Shown here one piece after another: positions 11,970 to 25,014 of a stretch of 64,000 bases of DNA. The stretch lies in NCBI RefSeq assembly GCF_000499385.1, contig NW_013651724.1:62001-126000 (forward strand), in the 5' to 3' direction. The position numbers and the translations under genes are program-made. The stretch is from Eimeria necatrix (lineage: Eukaryota; Apicomplexa; Conoidasida; Eucoccidiorida; Eimeriidae). The notes beneath the pieces are model-generated. The model did not search any database, was not told the origin of the DNA, and saw nothing but the letters and a program-made list of their open reading frames with translations. Each line of letters begins with the position of its first letter. Within the stretch, counting starts at the first letter, position 1.

Positions 11970-12963
11970 GACCCTCCTGATGTGCACGCATGGCTGCAAG
12001 CTTACTCAAAGTGTCCCGTTTTCCGCGTTCCCCACGAAGTCGCTGCAAAACAACCAAGAAACGCTATGCCGATAGAGTTTCGTAATCGCAACTTCACCTT
12101 TGGCTATGTGCCGCCTTACTCGCACATTTGTATTCATGGAGTATGGAAAATCTGTGTCCCACAATTCCATGAGTTCCTTACTCACGTTCTGTATTCACAT
12201 CATGATCCTGTGACAGCCGGTCATGGAGGACAGGAAAAGAGCTTTACGGCTCTGAGCAACGACAACTACTGGCCCGGCATGCGCGCCTACACTACTGCGT
12301 ATGTTCAATCATGTACTTACTGTCGTGGGTCAAAGTCCCTTAACCAGAAACCAGCAGGCCTTGTTCTACAGCTACTCATTCCTTCTCGTCGGTGGGCACA
12401 CATGAGCCTTGATTGTATAATAGATATTCCCCTTCTAACGACAGGGCCCGACTCGATTCTTGTAATGGTCGACACCGTCAGGAAGATGCCCCAATTCGTT
12501 CCTGCAAAGAAGCCATTCACAGCAGCCGATACAGTGGAGCTTCTCAAGGATCGTTTTATCCGCTACCACAGCTTTTCGGAGGTGCTCATATCGGACCTCG
12601 ACCCTCGCTTCCAGTCGGATCTCTGGCAACAACTATGCCGCCGCTTTAAAATCAAACGCGCCATCTCCTCATCCTACCATCCCCAGAGCGAAGGTCAAAC
12701 TGAGACGGATAACTGCACACTGGAGCAGATGTTTCGTGCCAACATCCAATCTGACGAACGCGAGTGGGAGCGCTTGCTCCCGGCTCTTGGACTTGCCTAC
12801 AACACGACAAGCCATTCATCCACTCAGCTCTCTCTCTTCGGCGTCATGATCGGCGATAATCCGCTGACTGCTGATGCCGTAGGTGCGTTATCCTCTACGC
12901 TCACACCTCCGATGACTAAGCTCTTCCGGTAGCTCTGCGACAGAGCGCAGAGCCACATACTGA
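11970..12963 (+). pseudogene. Integrase of element 1, C-terminus missing
   Basis: DDE integrase with HHCC zinc region (CTYC near 12315), first Asp in SLDCIIDIP, second in SDLDPRFQSDLW and Glu region SEGQTETDNCTLEQMF, giving a D,D-35-E arrangement. A 316-codon ORF runs 11982-12932 and ends at a TAG inside TPPMTKLFR. Homology continues to HILKA at about 12963, then switches to an inverted fragment. The chromodomain expected after this point is absent in this orientation. Confidence 0.88.
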
Positions 12964-13613
12964 AGGCGATGATGGTTTCGAGTCTGAAGACGTCTTCGCT
13001 GGAGGCGGTACCACGCACGAAGCAAAGCGGGCCATTCTGTAGGATAGTGAGCGGGCTCCCAGGTGGCTTAATTTTCAGGGATTCCGCGTCACTTGACGAG
13101 ATACTGGGCGTCGGCGCCGGAGCAGGGTTGATCCATGATATAATCTAGCTCATACTCCTCTTGTGGATTGCTGTCCGCATCGAGGACGGGGAGCCAGCCG
13201 GCGTCGGCTTCCTGGGGAGCAGAGACGGGAGAGTTGGGACAATGAGAAACTAACTGCGAAACACGGAAAACGTCGTGGCATTCACAGGTGGGAGGCAAAG
13301 CGAGACGGTAAGCGACAGTTTTTATACGTTCAGTGACTTGAAAGGGCCCTCGGTAACAGGGTTCGAACTTCGGGCAGCTAGTCGAAGCCGGTAGATGCTT
13401 GCTGCTGAGCCAAACCTTGTCGTCCCCTGCATACTCTACGGCTCGGCGCCTTGTGTCTGCGTAGTACTTCTGCTTACATTTTGCCTTGAGGATGTGACTC
13501 TGTGCTCTGTTGCAGAGCTGCCGGAAAAGTTTAGTCATCGGAGGAGTGAGCTTAGGGACTAAAGCGCCTACGATATTGAGATTCGCCGCAGTCAGTGGAT
13601 TCTCGCGCAACAT
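12964..13613 (-). pseudogene. Inverted integrase/chromodomain end of a second chromovirus copy
   Basis: On the minus strand this encodes the end of an integrase (ENPLTAANLN, TPPMTKLFRQLCNRAQ, VWLSSKHLPAS, FHVSQL-type FRVSQLVSHCP) followed by a chromodomain start EEYELDYIMDQPCSGADAQ; a stop interrupts it after YLVK. It overlaps element 1 in content (TPPMTKLFR occurs on both strands) but differs in sequence, so it comes from a different copy. The two are joined head-to-head at about 12963. No LTR follows on either side. Confidence 0.88.
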
Positions 13614-13877
13614 TGATTGAGTTGGCTTAAGATCAAGTCAGAAAACAAGGCGATAGAGAAGAAAAAGTAGCCTCGCAAGGCGCTGAAATAAGCGGCTGAA
13701 CAACAAGCCTATGACAATTTAGGGCAGCCAGTGGACTCGATGACTGCAGCAGAAGTGGCCACATTATTGCGCTTTGCTGCCAAAAGGTACAATGGACACG
13801 GCAAAGCCAAGAACAGGGTGTCTGTCAAGGGCTTACTGCTCCACGCTCGGCATAACGCCTCGTCTCTAGAGAAGTAG
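13614..13877 (+). pseudogene. Coding-like fragment, unidentified, with stops
   Basis: One plus frame reads like protein: AAEQQAYDNLGQPVDSMTAA, then EVATLLRFAAKRYNGHGKAK, then NRVSVKGLLLHARHN, ending at a TAG at about 13875, with two stops upstream near 13669 and 13690. Composition and length are compatible with a decayed gene or transposon piece. No family recognised. It abuts the inverted chromovirus fragment. Confidence 0.3.
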
Positions 13878-16117
13878 TTATGTGCCGTCAACAGAAAACT
13901 GGTTTACAAAGTGTGGACTCATCAGCAAACGCGCATCTGGATGACGAGTGAGAAGTACCCCTTGTGTGCGTGTTGTACGGGAACTGTAACTGGACCCGTA
14001 GTGTCCAACGCCATATTTTTTGCTAATCTGCCAGCAAGGCTACACGGACCACCAGGAATCTTCCTGAAGCATTGCTGCCATCAATTGTACTCAGTGTGAC
14101 GAGCGGATGCAGTTGCAAAACGTCGACAAAGCACTCTCGCATATACCTTAGGTCCTAGGAAGTGCTCCAGGTAGGTTATCTGTGGGGCTGCCACCAAAGC
14201 TCCCATAGAATCTTTACCTTTTCGAAGCACCGAGAGACCTACATGCTTGCGGAATCGCTGGAGTGCTATATTTTCTGAGCACCTTTGGGGTTGTGAGAAT
14301 TTCAAGGGTAAACGACTTCCTGGTATGCTTATATCACTTCATCAGTTGAACAGTGATCATCGCGCTAAGGAAGTAGCGCCCTGTATCAGGCTGTCATTCC
14401 GTATATCCAATTTAAAGGAAACTGATATCAAAGGAACTCAACTGGTCTTTGACGCAGTAAGCAGGAAAGGGCTTTTAGCGAAAGTTGCGCAGTTCAAGTC
14501 CAGTGCTCTTGAATGTAATACTTTGGGGTGTCTCTAGTGACACTGCAAAACTCCAAGTGTTCGTTGTTCAAAGATAGAGCAATATAGTACCAAGCATTTA
14601 ACGAACGAAGAGAGGTGCGGGCATAGTGAGGAAGCTTCACCTTGCAACAGATCAGAAGTTAGCAGGGCAGATTCACTGTTGCGCCGGATGATGCATTCAA
14701 GCAGCTCACTTCTCTAAGCCCAAAATTAAGTTGTGGACTTTCAAGGACTTTCGAAAGGTCCATTTTTCCGTTTTATGAGACTCTCAAGGTCTCACAGTTG
14801 ATTGTAGGGGATCGCTTTTAACACTTTGGTGCTTTGCGGTGCTACCACAAATCCCCCGTCGCTATACAGCACACGATACGACATGCATAAATTTGCGTTA
14901 CGGGCTGCTTTGCTTTGGCTACTCTGGCTCAAAGATCGCACGCCTATACTAGCTAAGGGGTTATTGAGGCGCAAAGTCAACTTCATCAATCTGAGGAAAG
15001 TTTTTGCTATTTGACGTTGTCAATAAACCAATTGTTTCGCTATATTTAAAAAAAATTTAAAACTAGTCGTAATCTGGAGGTGACCGCTCACTTTCACTAT
15101 TTCTGCGATATACGTGTGGGCGCTGAGTCCACAGCAACCCGTTGGCAACGCTATACATATTTCGTGTATAAACTGTGGTGGCGTCAGACGAATGTTTTTC
15201 TAAAATCAAATACTTCGTGTACCTGGAGCACCGGAGTGGTTCTACTCAGCCCCGTGAAGGCTGGTGGGGTTGCTGCTAAGTTCACTTGACCCACAATCCT
15301 AGTAATTCTTGTAAATGTGTTTCATGCAGTATTTGTCCAGACAACATATCAAACGAGGTCTCCAGGAGTCACTGAGACCGGGCATGATATGAAATTTGAT
15401 GCGCAACCGTGGAGCTTGGGCGAATAACACGCTGTGAGGTTACCGATCCGAACCCTTCGCAAGTTAAAGCGGCCCTTCTCTGAAGACGAAAGGAAAATCT
15501 ATGCTTTTATGTCAACTAACTCCGATAAATGCGCTGAGAAAGACAAGAATTGGAGTGTAGTTATGGGCAAGCCTTGTTGCAGCAAGGAGCAGATGTCCTG
15601 CCGTCCTCTTGGGATCTGGGAAATACACCTCACCTAGATAGCTCCGTACGTCAGGCTACCAGTAAGCTTTGCTTCAGATATGGCTGTCTTCTGAATGCTG
15701 GATTTTCTAAGTTTGACAATATACGACCACTGCGCACTTGGCTGGTGGAGGTCTCTAAATGAAGCAGGCTCGCGTCACTGCCTTCCCGTTAGTTGGATCC
15801 ATGGGAATCGTATAGGTTACGCAGTTAGGCGATTCATCTCCAGCAATCCCCGATCTACAAGGCAGTCTTTTGCCCCAAAGCTGGCCACATCTGAATCAAG
15901 ATGCGGCGGGTTCTTAACCCCAAGCGCCCGTAGGTCCATTTAATCATCTTACTCATCGGCAGATGGTTCTCCCTCACGTAGGGGTACAATATGGAAGAGG
16001 CATAGGAGTTACCACTCTCCGCTGTCTGTGTGCTTCATGCATAGAGAGGGGGCTCCTGCCGACGGCCATGTACAAGACTCTACTGGAGTTTCAGTTTGCC
16101 TCGTTAGGGCGCCTCTA
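13878..16117. other. Intergenic, nothing recognised
   Basis: Only short ORFs without family motifs. No LTR termini of the local family and no tandem array. Includes the presumed RAD54 promoter at its right end. Confidence 0.6.
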
Positions 16118-19100
16118 ATGCCTTTTCTGACTGTTGATGCTGGATCCTCCATGCTATTCAGGCCGTTTAAGAGTCCTTTGAAGGGTCATTTGCCAGGCAA
16201 GCCGACCCAGAGGCCAAGTAGTACTGTCCGACGTTGTTCTGCTTCATCCAGAAATATCCGCCAATAGCCACAGAGCCCATATTGAGCAGCAGTAGGCTCC
16301 TTTAGATTGAAAAAAATTCGCCTTAATGTTCAGATACGTTCACCTTTTGTGGCACGGGGGTTTCTGTGATTGTGGCTCCAAAGGATGCAGCGAAGAGTCG
16401 CTTCGGAAGACGCTGGGGGTCCGAATGAAGCGTTCTTCATGCTTCTTAAGTAAAATTAAACAGTTCAAAAGCCCCCCAGCTCTGTCTCCTACTGCCGCAC
16501 CGGAACCGTCGGCCGGCGAACCCCTGATCCTCTACGAGCCTCGGAAAGACGGTGAACACAGGGTAGAAGTCGACCCCATGCTGACAAGGTAGGCAAGTGG
16601 TGTGAACTTAGCATGTTTCGTTGCTTCAATGCGTAGGACAATTATTTTGAGGGTTTTACTATCTACAACAGAGCGGCAGCCACCAGTCTGATATGCAGGA
16701 TCCGTATTGGTTGCCTGTGTATTGGCAAGCATACTCTTGTTGCTTGGAGCACTGGGGGCTATCTTTTATGGGCAAGATGCACTTCTGGAGGTTTCAGGTG
16801 GCTTCGCGAACATCAGAGACAAGGTGTGCGTTTTGTTTTCGATTGCCTTATGGGCCTCAAAGCTTTTGATGGCTTTGGGTGCATTCTTGCCGACGATATG
16901 GGACTAGGAAAGACACTGCAGAGCATTACAATCCTTTGGACACTTCTTGAGCAGGGAATTGACACCGTTCCAGGCACGTGAGAAAGCGTGTAACGCGTAT
17001 ACATGGTTGTTTGCTGCATGTTTGTTTAAGCGAAACTGCAGAGGTAAAAGAGAGAGTAGCCCCGTGCACGTTTCATTCTGCTGTTAAGCCGGAGCTGAAG
17101 TACTCCTCCATCTCCTGTGCAACTGCTTCAGCTGCTAAGCGGGCCGTTGTTGTTTGTCCGGCGTCTCTTGTCAATAACTGGGCAGCAGAGTTGCAGAAGT
17201 GGCTGCAGGGACGATGTCCCTGTACTGCTGTAGCGGACAGCTGCAAAGATAAAGTTGTTTCCAAATTTGAGGGCTTTAAATATGATCGACAGGTGCGTGG
17301 CCGCCCTTCAACTCTGATAAGATTTGTTTTTACTGTTTTTTTCGACATATAATTCATGTCTTTCAGTTTTCGAGTACTGTATGGCCAAAGTAGTCTGCAG
17401 TGAGCAGGCACTTGTTCGCTTTAGCTCTGAGGGGGGGCTGCCACTGTTGAGCCTTAGGTCTCCATAACGGGCTCGAGGAGTAGTCGTGTGATTAAACACA
17501 AGTTTGTATCATATCAAATGCCTTAAGGCCTTGTCCACGGCTGAATTACTGCTTTCAAAGCAGTACGCGCTGTGGAACTTATCTCGCCACGTGATGAGGC
17601 CTTACACTGCGTTTGTACCTGCAGTCTCGCGTGCTCATTGCGAGCTATGAGACATTCAGAGCCCACGCACATCGTGTTGCGTCCGTCCCGATTGAACTTG
17701 TTATCTGTGACGAAGCTCATCGCTTGAAAAATGACAAGACAAAGACATCTGTTGCTATTAGCCAGCTCCCTGCCAAGCGGCGACTCCTTCTGAGTGGCAC
17801 TCCCATTCAGAATGACCTTGACGAATTTTTTGCCCTCGTGTCACTCTGCAATCCTAATGTCCTTGGTAGGAATGAATTCCCTTCGTCGTACGCTTGCATG
17901 ATGCAGTGCGACGTAGTCTCTGGATTTTAGTTGAGTAGTGTAACGGGAGTCGTGGGTAGCTTTGTTCCGCAAGCTGTGAAGCGAATTGGCTTTATTTTGG
18001 ACTGGTAAATCTTGTTTTTTCCTGCAAAAGTTCCGCTGTTCGCAACCAAGGAATCGGTTGTGCTTGTGAAGTGACCAATTCAGGAGACGCGTACACATTT
18101 CGCAAACGATACGCTTCGCCAATTCTTGTGGGAAGAGAACCCGGAGCTACGGAAGCTGAACAGGAACTGGCTGCTGAGCGACTGACGGAGCTATCTTCAA
18201 TCACAAATCTCTTCATTCTTCGACGCACCAATGCCCTGCTCGCTAAAGTTTTACCCCCTAAAATCATTATTGTGAGCCGTCTGCTCAACTATTTGTCTGG
18301 TACGACCGGTTTTAATGTGCGCAGCTGCAAATCAAGCTTCAGGCTGCTGCCAGTGTTTCTGTATACAGCAGCATTTGCGCTGGAGTGTGTGCCGGTTTTC
18401 TGTAACAGAACTTGTTTTGTAATCTGTCGCCTCTGCAAATCGCTTTCTACCAAGAATTTCTCAAATCTAAATGGTACGGCAGACCTACTGGCGGCATTTC
18501 TGGACACAACGACGTGCACCCAGTAATCTGCAATGTACTCGCTTTTGGGCTATAATGCCATTCAAGCAATGCTCACTTGAGATGCTTCATGGGTACTCTA
18601 GCTTATCGAAAGTACAGTTGGTGTGTGTTTCCCAGTTGCCGAAAGCTGTTGGACACAGATGGAAATGGCGTATCTTCTGGACTGACTGGGAAGGTTCTGT
18701 CGTCAATACAAGGACTAATGAAGCTGTGTAACCATCCGACTCTCGTTAAAAACCAATCGCTTCTTCTCTCAGTACGCAGCGTGGATGAGAATAGCTTGAT
18801 AAGTCGAAATGCTGCGCGTATACTGCATTGGTTGAGTGGGGATCACCATGAATTTCTTCCCCAAGTGTCTCATGGAACTTCTTATGCGCCTGGTTTGAAC
18901 TTAACGCGCCGCTTTTAATTGGAGATTGCCCATATTGTGATTGCAATCGTCGAAGGCTCTGAGCGCGAAATATCCACGTACGAACATCATGATAGTTGCG
19001 CCAGTTTTACAAATCTCCATTTGTTTCCTTGTTTTGAAGGGATTCGAGAAATGTGCAAAGCTTTTTGAGGAACTCGACCTTGAAGGCACAAAGGCCCGCG

Positions 19101-21827
19101 TCCGTTCCATCCGGCCTGATATGTCAGGGAAGATGCTGCTACTTGCCAGGTGAGAGGCTACATTCATAATTTAATTTTTCATCTTCTAGCAGAATCACTT
19201 CAGGAGTGACCAGCGGGCATTTTCATAAGGGCGCCTCTACACGCTTGTGCAGCCAATTAGTCAATAAACGTTCGCTGCAAAATAGGCCACTGCAGCCTGT
19301 CGGCAGCACAGGCCATGGTCCACTTGATTTGCATTTCGGATACAAATATGTGAATGCAAGCTTTGCATTTCGGTGACTAGCCTTGCTTGGTTTCAGCTCT
19401 TTTACCTTGCATGCCCCTGTGCGCGACAGGTTGCTTCATGCAATCCGTGTTAATACAAGTGACAAGGTCGTGCTGATCAGCAACTACACGCAAACTCTTG
19501 ACTTATTTGAACGGCTGTGCAAAGATTCCGGTTATCCTTGTGTCCGCCTCGACGGCACTACGTCCATCAAGAAGCGCCATGACCTCATTACTGTGCGTCT
19601 GCTCCTTACATTTACTTGATGCAAAGCTCCTTTGAATTATACATGGCTTCCCGCCAAGAGTGCAATAGCTTTCCTCATTGCATGCGGATCATGCGCAGAA
19701 GTTTAACGACCCCAATTGCTCAGCAGCTACCAGCTTTGCCTTCCTCCTTAGCAGCAAGGCGGGAGGGTGTGGCGTGAATCTAGTTGGCGCTAATCGTCTC
19801 GTGCTCTTCGACCCAGATTGGAATCCTGCAAATGACAAGCAGGTGTAGCCGCAGCATCCTGATGCATTGATGTATTTCGCTTCCTCGCACTAGTTAGCAC
19901 GCGCACGCACATATTTGTCGCAAGCAGGCTGTTGAAGGCTAGCTCAACAGAACAATATGCTGCAACGCGGAATTTTTGGATGATTGCTCTGCAAGGCTTT
20001 GGCCCGCGTCTGGAGAGACGGCCAGAAGAAGACATGCTTTATTTATCGGCTGTTTAGTACGGGAACCATTGAGGAGAAAATTTATCAGGCAAGATAATTC
20101 AGCAGATAAAGATTGCCGAGTATTGAAAGGCAGAAGCCGCGTGTTGCGTGATTATCATTTGGGATGCATTTTGTTTTAAATGCATTGCTTTCAGAGACAA
20201 ATTTGTAAGGACGGCCTGAGCGCTATGCTTGTTAGCGAAGGGGTCAACCAAATAAAAGACTCGTAAGCAGCTGCCAGGCACGATCAGCAGGCAAACCTTC
20301 GTTTTACATCAGGCAAAGACAAGTTCTTAAAAGTGTCTTATTTGTCTTGCATGCAGGCTTTCGACGGACATAGTGAAGGATCTGTTTCAGCTGCGCGAGA
20401 CGCGCTCCGACACTCACGACATGCTCCAATGCCAGCGCTGCCGGCGTAAGGCTGGACAAAAAGTCACTGCCTTGTTGCTACAACCATTCAAAACAATTAA
20501 GCTACACTGGGAATTTAAGAACGCAGAGTTGAGGAAGATGCACTGCTTGGCTTGTGTGGCAACGACACGCTACTGTAGCCAGTCTCTGCCATTTTGGTTT
20601 GTTTGCGATTCTCACGGATGTGATTTCCTGTGATCAGCGAGTAGAGAAACTGAGCCATTAGGAATGGTCGCACAGCTGGTGGATGGATTCGAGGAAGATG
20701 GTAGGGGCGAGATTTTGTGCCTTACTTCCCGCTTATTGCACTTTTGGGTACATTTTGTGTGTCAGTAACTGCTTCATTTCTCAGGCATTTCATTCTAGTG
20801 TTAAAACGCGGTGCATGTGGAATCGCTGAATTTGCTCCAATCAGTGACGGAGGGTGAAAGTCCCATGCAGAACCTTAGAGTGAGAGAAGCAAAGGAGAGT
20901 TAGCGCGGAGCTAGATTGTGTACAGTATTTTTGCCTTTGAGTGTCCCCCATCAATTTGTCCATCAGATCTTCTCACCTGGGCACACCACTCTGACTTAAA
21001 AACAGTTCCTGATGAAATGCTGCTTAAGGCGATTGAAGCAGCGGAAGAGGATGCCGCAGATGCTCTCTCCAGTGACAAGTGTGAAGCGCCGACAGAGATA
21101 CCCAGCCATTTCCAACCTGTTTCGTTCGCGATGTCCTGCAAAGTTGAGTTTACTAAAGAAGCTGAAGAACTAGGCGTTCTAAGCGAGGTGCAGCCAAGAC
21201 AACGGTGTTTCGAATTGGCGGCTGCTGCGTACCTCTAGTCGTACATGCTAGTCATTTCGCTTTTTCATTTCGCTTTTCTGCACCTCGCAGCTCCGTGGCA
21301 CTTTTTACACGCTATTCTTCGAAATTAGGATGTTAATGTCGAGCTGCTCCAGGCGCATTGCCCAAAGCTTCCTGCTTTGGACATTCAGTAATGGACATTC
21401 AATAGCATAGGACTGCATATTGTTGTTTCTGCAGACGAATTCGGCCGAAGCACCAGCGCCAAAAAAGATGAATCATGGAGAAGCGTGCCTCTCTGAAATG
21501 AGGATAGTTTCATCAGCACCTCCCACGTCGCCTCATCAAGCCACTGCACTGGGGCAGTATCCGTCTCTAGAGAATGCTCTTGTCAAGCCTATCGACCGCG
21601 GTAAACATCCAGGTATTTTGCAAAACGGGGAGAACGTCTGTGTCAATACGTCTGCAACAACCACCTGTGCAGAAGCTCCTTCAAGAGAATCCGTCCACGC
21701 AGTCGATGACACTTCAGACGTTTCCTGCAGCAGCGAAGGCACCATCACAAGTGAAGGGGAATCGGATAGTGAGGATTTAGACGCAGTGACGGAAGACGAA
21801 AGTCCCAGCGACAGCGATTCCGACTAG
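16118..21827 (+). CDS. RAD54: RAD54-type Swi2/Snf2 DNA-repair ATPase
   Basis: dsDNA translocase that works with RAD51 in homologous recombination in the nucleus. The likely start at 16118 gives an N-terminus with [17 protein letters not shown], then LYEPRKD and [19 protein letters not shown] as in RAD54. Helicase motifs follow: [91 protein letters not shown] and [14 protein letters not shown]. The C-terminal [13 protein letters not shown] and [17 protein letters not shown] match the RAD54 zinc and tail region. Well-placed exons: 16798-16977, 17625-17865, 18084-18275, 18409-18522, 19430-19592, 19699-19842, 19996-20088, 20195-20262, 20357-20445, 20926-21187, 21433-21827. Junctions near 16250-16470, 17000-17100, 18530-18660 and 18770-19040 are unresolved. 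The intron after 20088 uses a GC donor. The tail is acidic and Ser-rich. Confidence 0.93.
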
Positions 21828-24800
21828 TGATTCTCTTGCCTACCTCCACTAGCGCTGATATGCGTCTGGCTGTGTGTCACCATTCGCAAATCAACGTTAG
21901 TAGCCTGTTGTATGTGCCCGTTTTGGTGATCATTCGGCGTCAGGGCTGCGCAGGTGCTAGTGCACTAAATTAGAGTAGCGGCGTTCTTGGACATCCAGAC
22001 TATCAAGCTATCCAGACTCAAGCATCGAAGCGTGCATGCTGTAACAGCTAACGGCATGGAATGTTGATGTCTGTTGAGAACCAACAAGTGGCACTGTTAT
22101 GATGATTGAGTGGTTGGCTGTTAGTTCAAGTGCGAGCAACATGTTATTGATGTGGTTTTTGTACGGTGTGGTCAAGGATTACTGGCTCGCGGCAGTTTCC
22201 TTCAGCTTCAGCTCGCATCTGCTTTCTTTTTACATAGCGCTTGCACCACGCAGAGCATCCACGTAGGTGAAGATATAACAAAAAGTACTTGGCAAGATGA
22301 AATGATCAGGAGTTAAGCAAGTTGTGGAGCAGCCAAATTGTAAGCTCTGCGTCTCGGATTGTGCTCACGGAGTTTTGGGCCTTGTGAATACTGTACGTGA
22401 GCTCAACTCTCCTGACGCTGCTTGCTAGGAGCCGTTACGTTGTGCAAGCACAGCCAAGAGGCAGCCGTCAGAGTGCAGAGTTGAAAGTGCGGTTGAGTGA
22501 GAAAGGCTCCTGTTGGAAGGAAAACCTTCGCTCACTAGAGATGCCGTCGCTTTTCGTCCACTTATTAGCCGGTTATGGCCGCCATAAGTAGATGCTATCC
22601 ATCGCGATCCCCACGCACACTAGTTCCATAGCGGTCTTCGGTCGCAGTTTCGTGACAGGACCGGCAGCTGCTTGGAACTGCCTAGGACGGTACAGCAAAC
22701 AAGGGTCTGTTGCCGCGTGTGAAAACAGCTTAACGCCAGTAGTGGACGCATAAGTCCTTCACCGTTTCTCTGATGTGTACCGCTTCCTTCTATACAAGCT
22801 TGGGTTCTTCTCTTTGAAGCACTCGCAGGGACGACGGTTGTGCTCTTCATATCAGATATTTGAAGCACCACTATGGGCATCTTGAGCCAACCTCTCGCTT
22901 CCCATTCGGAGTAATTCCAGCTGTAGCGCAGAGCGTGGCGAAGTGTGGTGATAACTCACATCTTTTGAACGTTTTCCCGTACCTTTGTGGACAGTATTCT
23001 CGACTGCGACATTCCTATAATTAATTTCCTCATCCCAAAGCTAACCTATTCAAAACGAATGAGTGTCTGCAAGCGGTTCCGCTATGCCCTCTCCGACGCC
23101 AGCTCCACCGTTCCTCCCCTTGCGGTTAGTATACCTAATTCTGAAGGATTTTTGGACAGTACAGGCACGAAAACTTCCTTTTCCCCGTAATTCACTCCTG
23201 CTATGCCCAAGAAGTAAATTCGTTTCTACGTGTTCCGTGATATGTAGTACAATTTGTTCTGTCCGGCTCACGCACTTCAGTGCTAGGCTTAGTGCAGAAC
23301 CTACAGCGGGAGTGTTTTATCGCCCCCTTGAAGGCAACCAGATCTACAATGATTTTTAGATGCATCAACTGCAATAGTGCGGGTATTGCTCGGTACACAG
23401 CCAGCTCGCGCGTCGACCACGTATGCTCCACCAGTTTACCAGCGGTACAGATCTTCACAAGGGCATCAAGGGCATGAAAGGTCTTCACGGTGCTACAACC
23501 TTCGTGCGCCAGGACTTGATGCTGCGACAAATGTGCGTTCTGTCTAGGCGTGCTCCAGCATTCTCAACGGGTTGCTTTTCTTGGCTGTCAGTTGGTTTTA
23601 CTATCAACAAATTACTAGCAGCTGTATCGTCGCCCTCAATCACTCGAGGTGCAGTGGTCTGGTCATGTGCTCTACGTAACCCCGTCGCCTCATTAAATTT
23701 CTCCCTCTATCGGTTTAAGGGAGTGGGTGCGAGGTTCCCTATGGGTTTTCACTGTTGGCATTCACTAGGCAGACTTGGAATATGCACTTACGACCCGAAA
23801 ACTGTGAAAGCGCTTCTGCCCGCGAGAGAAGTCACGTCTCTACCGAGGTCATTGGGGATAGATTATGCATTAATTTGAAGTTGCTTAAGTGCATGTTTTG
23901 TCAAAAGAGTATCATGGAACCGCCCGCGTTTATAGGGAGGTAAGCCCAGCCTAGCCTCTCTCTACATTGATCCCTACCACCAGTTTCTCAGATGCACTTA
24001 CATTGTTTATACTGAAGTGCCAATTTACTGCAGAAAGCCTTGTAAGTAACCTCTGGAGCGTTGATATTCCTTGGAGACCGCCAAAGCAGAAATAATCTCC
24101 TGCTTGAGTGCCCGAGTGCTGTGAGCCGTAACTGTCCCCAGCCTAGATCCAGGAGAAATGCGGCTTAGATTCGAAAGTCTACCTACCCTCCAGGGGACGC
24201 TACTTCGACAGCCTGTTACTAACCCGAGACACTTACGATGTCCGTATGAATCAGAAAAATTATCGTGCCCAATTTCAGTGCCCCAAACTACTCAAAACTT
24301 TGTGCATACCCAATGAGGGCACCTCGGGGTTAACTTTTACCACTATGAAGCAGCAGTAAAAACATCCACGCACCGAAGCATACCTAGACCGTACCGTTCT
24401 GCCAAACCCATAATGGTGTGCATCGCAACAAATACTAAGGCACTAGAGCACGCTTTACTTGCAGCATAGGTCGGAGACGGCCAAACCCACTAGGGGGAAA
24501 TAAAAAACGTGGCGCGGGCTTCTAACGAACAAAAGTTCCATGAATATATAAGAGATCGTGGTGCCCGTCTCATACTGAGAATTCGCCAAAGAATTAGTTT
24601 CTGTGCGCTCTAGAAGACAATGAAGAGCTATCTTGTTTGCTGCCACGTGATAAAGGCACCCGTGTGTGTGTGTGTGCAATAAAAAAACTTCGAGTATACT
24701 GCTTCGGACTTTACTTCGCCAATTCATCGGTGGGAAACAAACCAATGCATGGTCACCTATTCATTTTCGTTGGTCTGGTCGCAGCAGCGCTTACCATGCT

Positions 24801-25014
24801 CTAGTGGCATGATTACTAAGAAGTCCAATGGTCAGAGCAAAACCCAGGCTTACCACTAAATATTCAGGGCAAGTATGGAATCAGGTGGGCAAAATGAGTT
24901 CATGGTAATAACACATCGAAAAAAGGATGCTTCTCTTTTCGTTTCCGTGACAAAACGCGGAAACGCCACAAGGTGTGTGAAGGTTGACATCGAACGGCCG
25001 CTGGGCAAAGACGT
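21828..25014. other. Intergenic between convergent genes, nothing recognised
   Basis: No frame carries family motifs or a phase-consistent exon chain. It holds a (GT)7 microsatellite at about 24662-24676. The ends of RAD54 (plus) and the HIBCH-like gene (minus) face each other across it. Confidence 0.6.

Larger units (their letters stand above)
6682..12963 (+). mobile_element. Chromovirus (Ty3/gypsy) element 1, decayed, 3' end replaced
   Basis: Plus-strand LTR retrotransposon of the Metaviridae with order 5' LTR, primer site, gag, protease, reverse transcriptase, RNase H, integrase. Every coding block carries stops or frameshifts. Two solo LTRs of the same family sit inside it (9404-9816 and 11363-11786). 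The body stops in the integrase C-terminus at about 12963, where it meets an inverted fragment of another copy; no 3' LTR of its own is present. Domain order and protein similarity to the minus-strand copy at 50119-56740 place both in one family. It is not autonomous. Confidence 0.9.

Noticed and set aside
17866..17930. Read-through of the RAD54 exon after NPNVLG
   Set aside because: Splicing G/GTAGG to GAGACGCGTAC gives [17 protein letters not shown], the family sequence; the read-through hits a stop.
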